DNA from: Copromyces sp. CBS 386.78
Lineage: Eukaryota; Ascomycota; Sordariomycetes; Sordariales; Sordariaceae
Reading direction: 5' to 3'
Length of the DNA: 64,000 nt
Assembly (NCBI GenBank): GCA_030685235.1
Contig: MU839208.1
Location: 62,001-126,000, forward strand
The notes beneath the pieces are model-generated. The model had not been told where the DNA came from. It saw only the letters and a list, made by a program, of their open reading frames with translations, and did no database searches. The translations under genes were made by a program, and so were the position numbers. Shown piece after piece: positions 61,893 through 64,000 of this stretch. Position 1 is the stretch's first letter, and every line of letters begins with the position of its first letter.

Positions 61893-62290
61893 ATACTTGT
61901 CACGATGCCGACCAGAGAGGACTTGGAGAAGATATAATATTGTACGAAGAGGAGAAGATCAGAAGAGAGTAACGAAAACTCTGCTCCCAGACTATATATA
62001 TAGACCGAATAGAGATACGGCTAAAGAACTACCGGGCTATAGTACCGGAACGCCAGAGGTGCGAGACTATACTATATAGTACTATAATAGTACCCCCGGC
62101 TTCAAAACGTAATTAACCTTAATTATAGATAAAATAAGTATACCGTATATCCTAAATTCCTAAGCCGTAGTCGTATAATACTATAGTCGCAATATTAAGC
62201 CCTAGTGCTAAACCCTAGTATCGAGTCCTAGTACAGCCCGTACGTTACCTACTGTAGTAGTAGCTATAATAATATAATAAATAGTAAAAT
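61893..62290. repeat. LTR-like island between RIP blocks
   Basis: A stretch starting TGTCACGATGCC with mixed composition and a TATA-like ACTATATATATAG at about 61990, following the copia relic abruptly. The TG start and TATA box suggest an LTR inserted into the relic, but no paired copy or CA end was found in the window. Confidence 0.35.
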
Positions 62291-62620
62291 AGCGCTGCGT
62301 TTATCACAGGATTAGACCTGTGATATGCCCACCCTACACTGCCTCTTAGATGTGTCATAACCATTGTCATAGCACAGTCACGTATAGGGTTATATACGCG
62401 TACGGCCTGGCTTCCAGGACTCTCGCCCATATAGCCAATCCTCCGCATATATCCTTCCTTTCCTCTCCTTCGTATAATAACGTATATCCTACCCTACCCC
62501 TAATAGTACCTCACCCTATAATAGTTTATTATACCTTACTATCGCACTACGCGCGCTTAAGGAAGATAGATCTAAATTACGTTTAGTATAAAAAAGATTA
62601 CTCAAATTATATCCGCGATT
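62291..62620 (+). repeat. LTR-like segment, possible 5' LTR of the right-hand element
   Basis: It begins with a palindrome (TATCACAGG, 6 nt, CCTGTGATA). TGTGATATGCCC could be an LTR start, followed by moderately preserved sequence with a TATA-like GTTATATACG at about 62390. RIP decay resumes at about 62460. The element's 3' side is outside the window. Confidence 0.4.
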
Positions 62621-64000
62621 AATCGCTCTATAATTAAAAGATTCGGTCGCAAATAGTACAATTCGAATTAAATAATACAATATAGGCATTAACCTTATTT
62701 CTTTCTCCCTTTTATACTTATTAATTAAAACGGTTTATTCTAATAATAACCGTATCCGCATTTAATTTAATAATTAATAATAGACTAACTATAGGTTATT
62801 ACTAATAATTTTATCGTAATAACTACTATTAGCGCCTTTTAAACTACCGACCTTAAAAATTAAGTAATTTATAATACCCTAGTTAAGGTATTTATAAACC
62901 TCGATAATAATCCTACTATTCGCGTTCTATTATATTATATTATAGACTACGCCTTTATATTCGTATCGGTCCTAGTATTCTATAACGTTACCCTCGCCTA
63001 CAATTATTTCGTTTACGACGACGTAGTCGAAGCCGGCTCGCGCATTTAAAAAGCCGAAGAGGATTTTACCGAATCCTACTAAGAAATTAACTATTTGAAT
63101 ATTCGAAATACCGAACTCTAATAAGGGATTAATAAATTCAAATAATCTTTCAACGATTTTAAAACTAATACTTTTAAATCCTTTTAGAAATAAAAAAATA
63201 AGTACGCTAAGGCTATTAATAAGATCTACGCTTAATTAAAATAAATTTAAAAAATTAAAATACCTATTATAATAATTATAAACGTTAACAGTAGCGGCTA
63301 TAAGTCGGTATAGTTACATATATATATTATTCTATTTAATAGTAAAGGAATTACTTTATTAGAAAAAGTGGAGAAGTACCGCTCTTAGCGTATAAAGGTT
63401 AAATTATATTAGATTAATAAACTAATTTACTTTGCCTTTAAATTTAAACGTTTTTCATATATCGTTAAATACTTCGAGGGCCCCCCTTTCGCGGCTATCG
63501 AATTGGCGTTAATTAATATTTTCGAACATTTAATTAATAATACTAAATAGAAATAGAAAACTATTATAGACTTTTTTAAAGAATTCGATACTAAGTACGA
63601 TAATTCCAATTTTACTATTATCGTTCGTTATAAATTAAACGATTTAAAAATAATTAAAGATATACGCTAGGCCATTTTCGAAGACTATTTTACTATCCTT
63701 ATCGATTAATACAATATAAACGATACTATAAAAGTATATTTCCTTCGTAATAAAATTACTAAGGCCGTCCGTAATATTATCGTTTACTAATACCCGCTTT
63801 TTACTAATAATAACTATAATAAATAGCTCTAAATAACCCGCTTACTAGCCTAAAGCTATAAAAATAATATTTACCGCGAGAAGTTCGCTAACCCTTTTTA
63901 TAAATTATCTTCCTTAAATAATTATAATACTACTTTGTCCGCGGAATAGCCTGTTAATTAAGAGAAAGTCTTTTCGCACTGCCCTCAATGTCTTCATACA
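62621..64000 (+). mobile_element. RIP-degraded retroelement gag relic, continues past window
   Basis: AT-rich and full of stops. Stretches such as FEDYFTILIDQYNINDTIKVYFLRNKI (from about 63680) with a downstream HCPQC resemble a retroviral-type gag with part of a zinc knuckle. It is plus-oriented if so. It is cut by the window end, so its class cannot be set. Confidence 0.45.

Noticed and set aside
61897..62079. 60-codon frame MSRCRPERTWRRYN
   Set aside because: It falls in the LTR-like island, has no homology that I recognise, and its start is at the presumed LTR boundary.
1..64000. CRISPR arrays, bacterial-type operons or riboswitches
   Set aside because: No regularly spaced repeats or ribosome-binding signals are present, and spliceosomal introns show a eukaryotic genome.

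Overview
The window comes from a filamentous ascomycete of the order Sordariales, most likely Neurospora or a close relative such as Sordaria. Three things support this. The introns are short (about 50-80 nt) with GTRNGT donors and GCTAAC-like branch sites. The gene order (nitrite reductase, neutral ceramidase, the GlcNAc-catabolism block, an NDT80-like regulator, the Argonaute QDE-2, an SREBP-type bHLH factor) is the one I recall, unverified, for N. crassa around NCU04720-NCU04731. Two large AT-rich blocks carry the C-to-T / G-to-A decay typical of repeat-induced point mutation (RIP).

Layout. 1-2.4 kb: no gene seen. 2.4-3.8 kb (-): a broken remnant of the C-terminal part of nitrite reductase (nit-6). 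3.9-6.4 kb (-): membrane-anchored neutral ceramidase. 8.2-11.5 kb (-): a dynamin/SLIP-GC-like large GTPase with one apparent frameshift. 13.0-14.6 kb (-): a conserved fungal protein of unknown function. 15.0-26.1 kb: two RIP-damaged Ty1/copia elements, one inserted into the end LTR of the other, with both 5-bp target duplications still readable. 26.5-28.1 kb (+): an Lsb5-like VHS/GAT endocytic adaptor.

28.5-44.4 kb holds the N-acetylglucosamine (GlcNAc) catabolism cluster: GlcNAc-6-P deacetylase (-), a GH3-GNAT fusion protein (+), GlcN-6-P deaminase (-), a hexokinase-family GlcNAc kinase (+) and the NDT80/PhoG regulator of the RON1 type (+). Together the kinase, deacetylase and deaminase would turn GlcNAc from chitin into fructose-6-P; the regulator would control them; the GH3-GNAT protein has an unresolved role. 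No transporter gene of the cluster is seen here.

45.4-48.8 kb (-): Argonaute qde-2 (quelling) with an expanded RGG repeat. 52.6-55.8 kb (-): membrane-bound SREBP-type factor sah-2. The spacers at 49-59 kb hold three candidate small inverted-repeat transposons. 59.4-64.0 kb: a second RIP-damaged block with a copia gag-protease relic, LTR-like islands and a further gag-like relic that runs off the window.

All exon models were built by hand from splice signals and reading-frame continuity. No similarity search was run; family assignments rest on recognised motifs.
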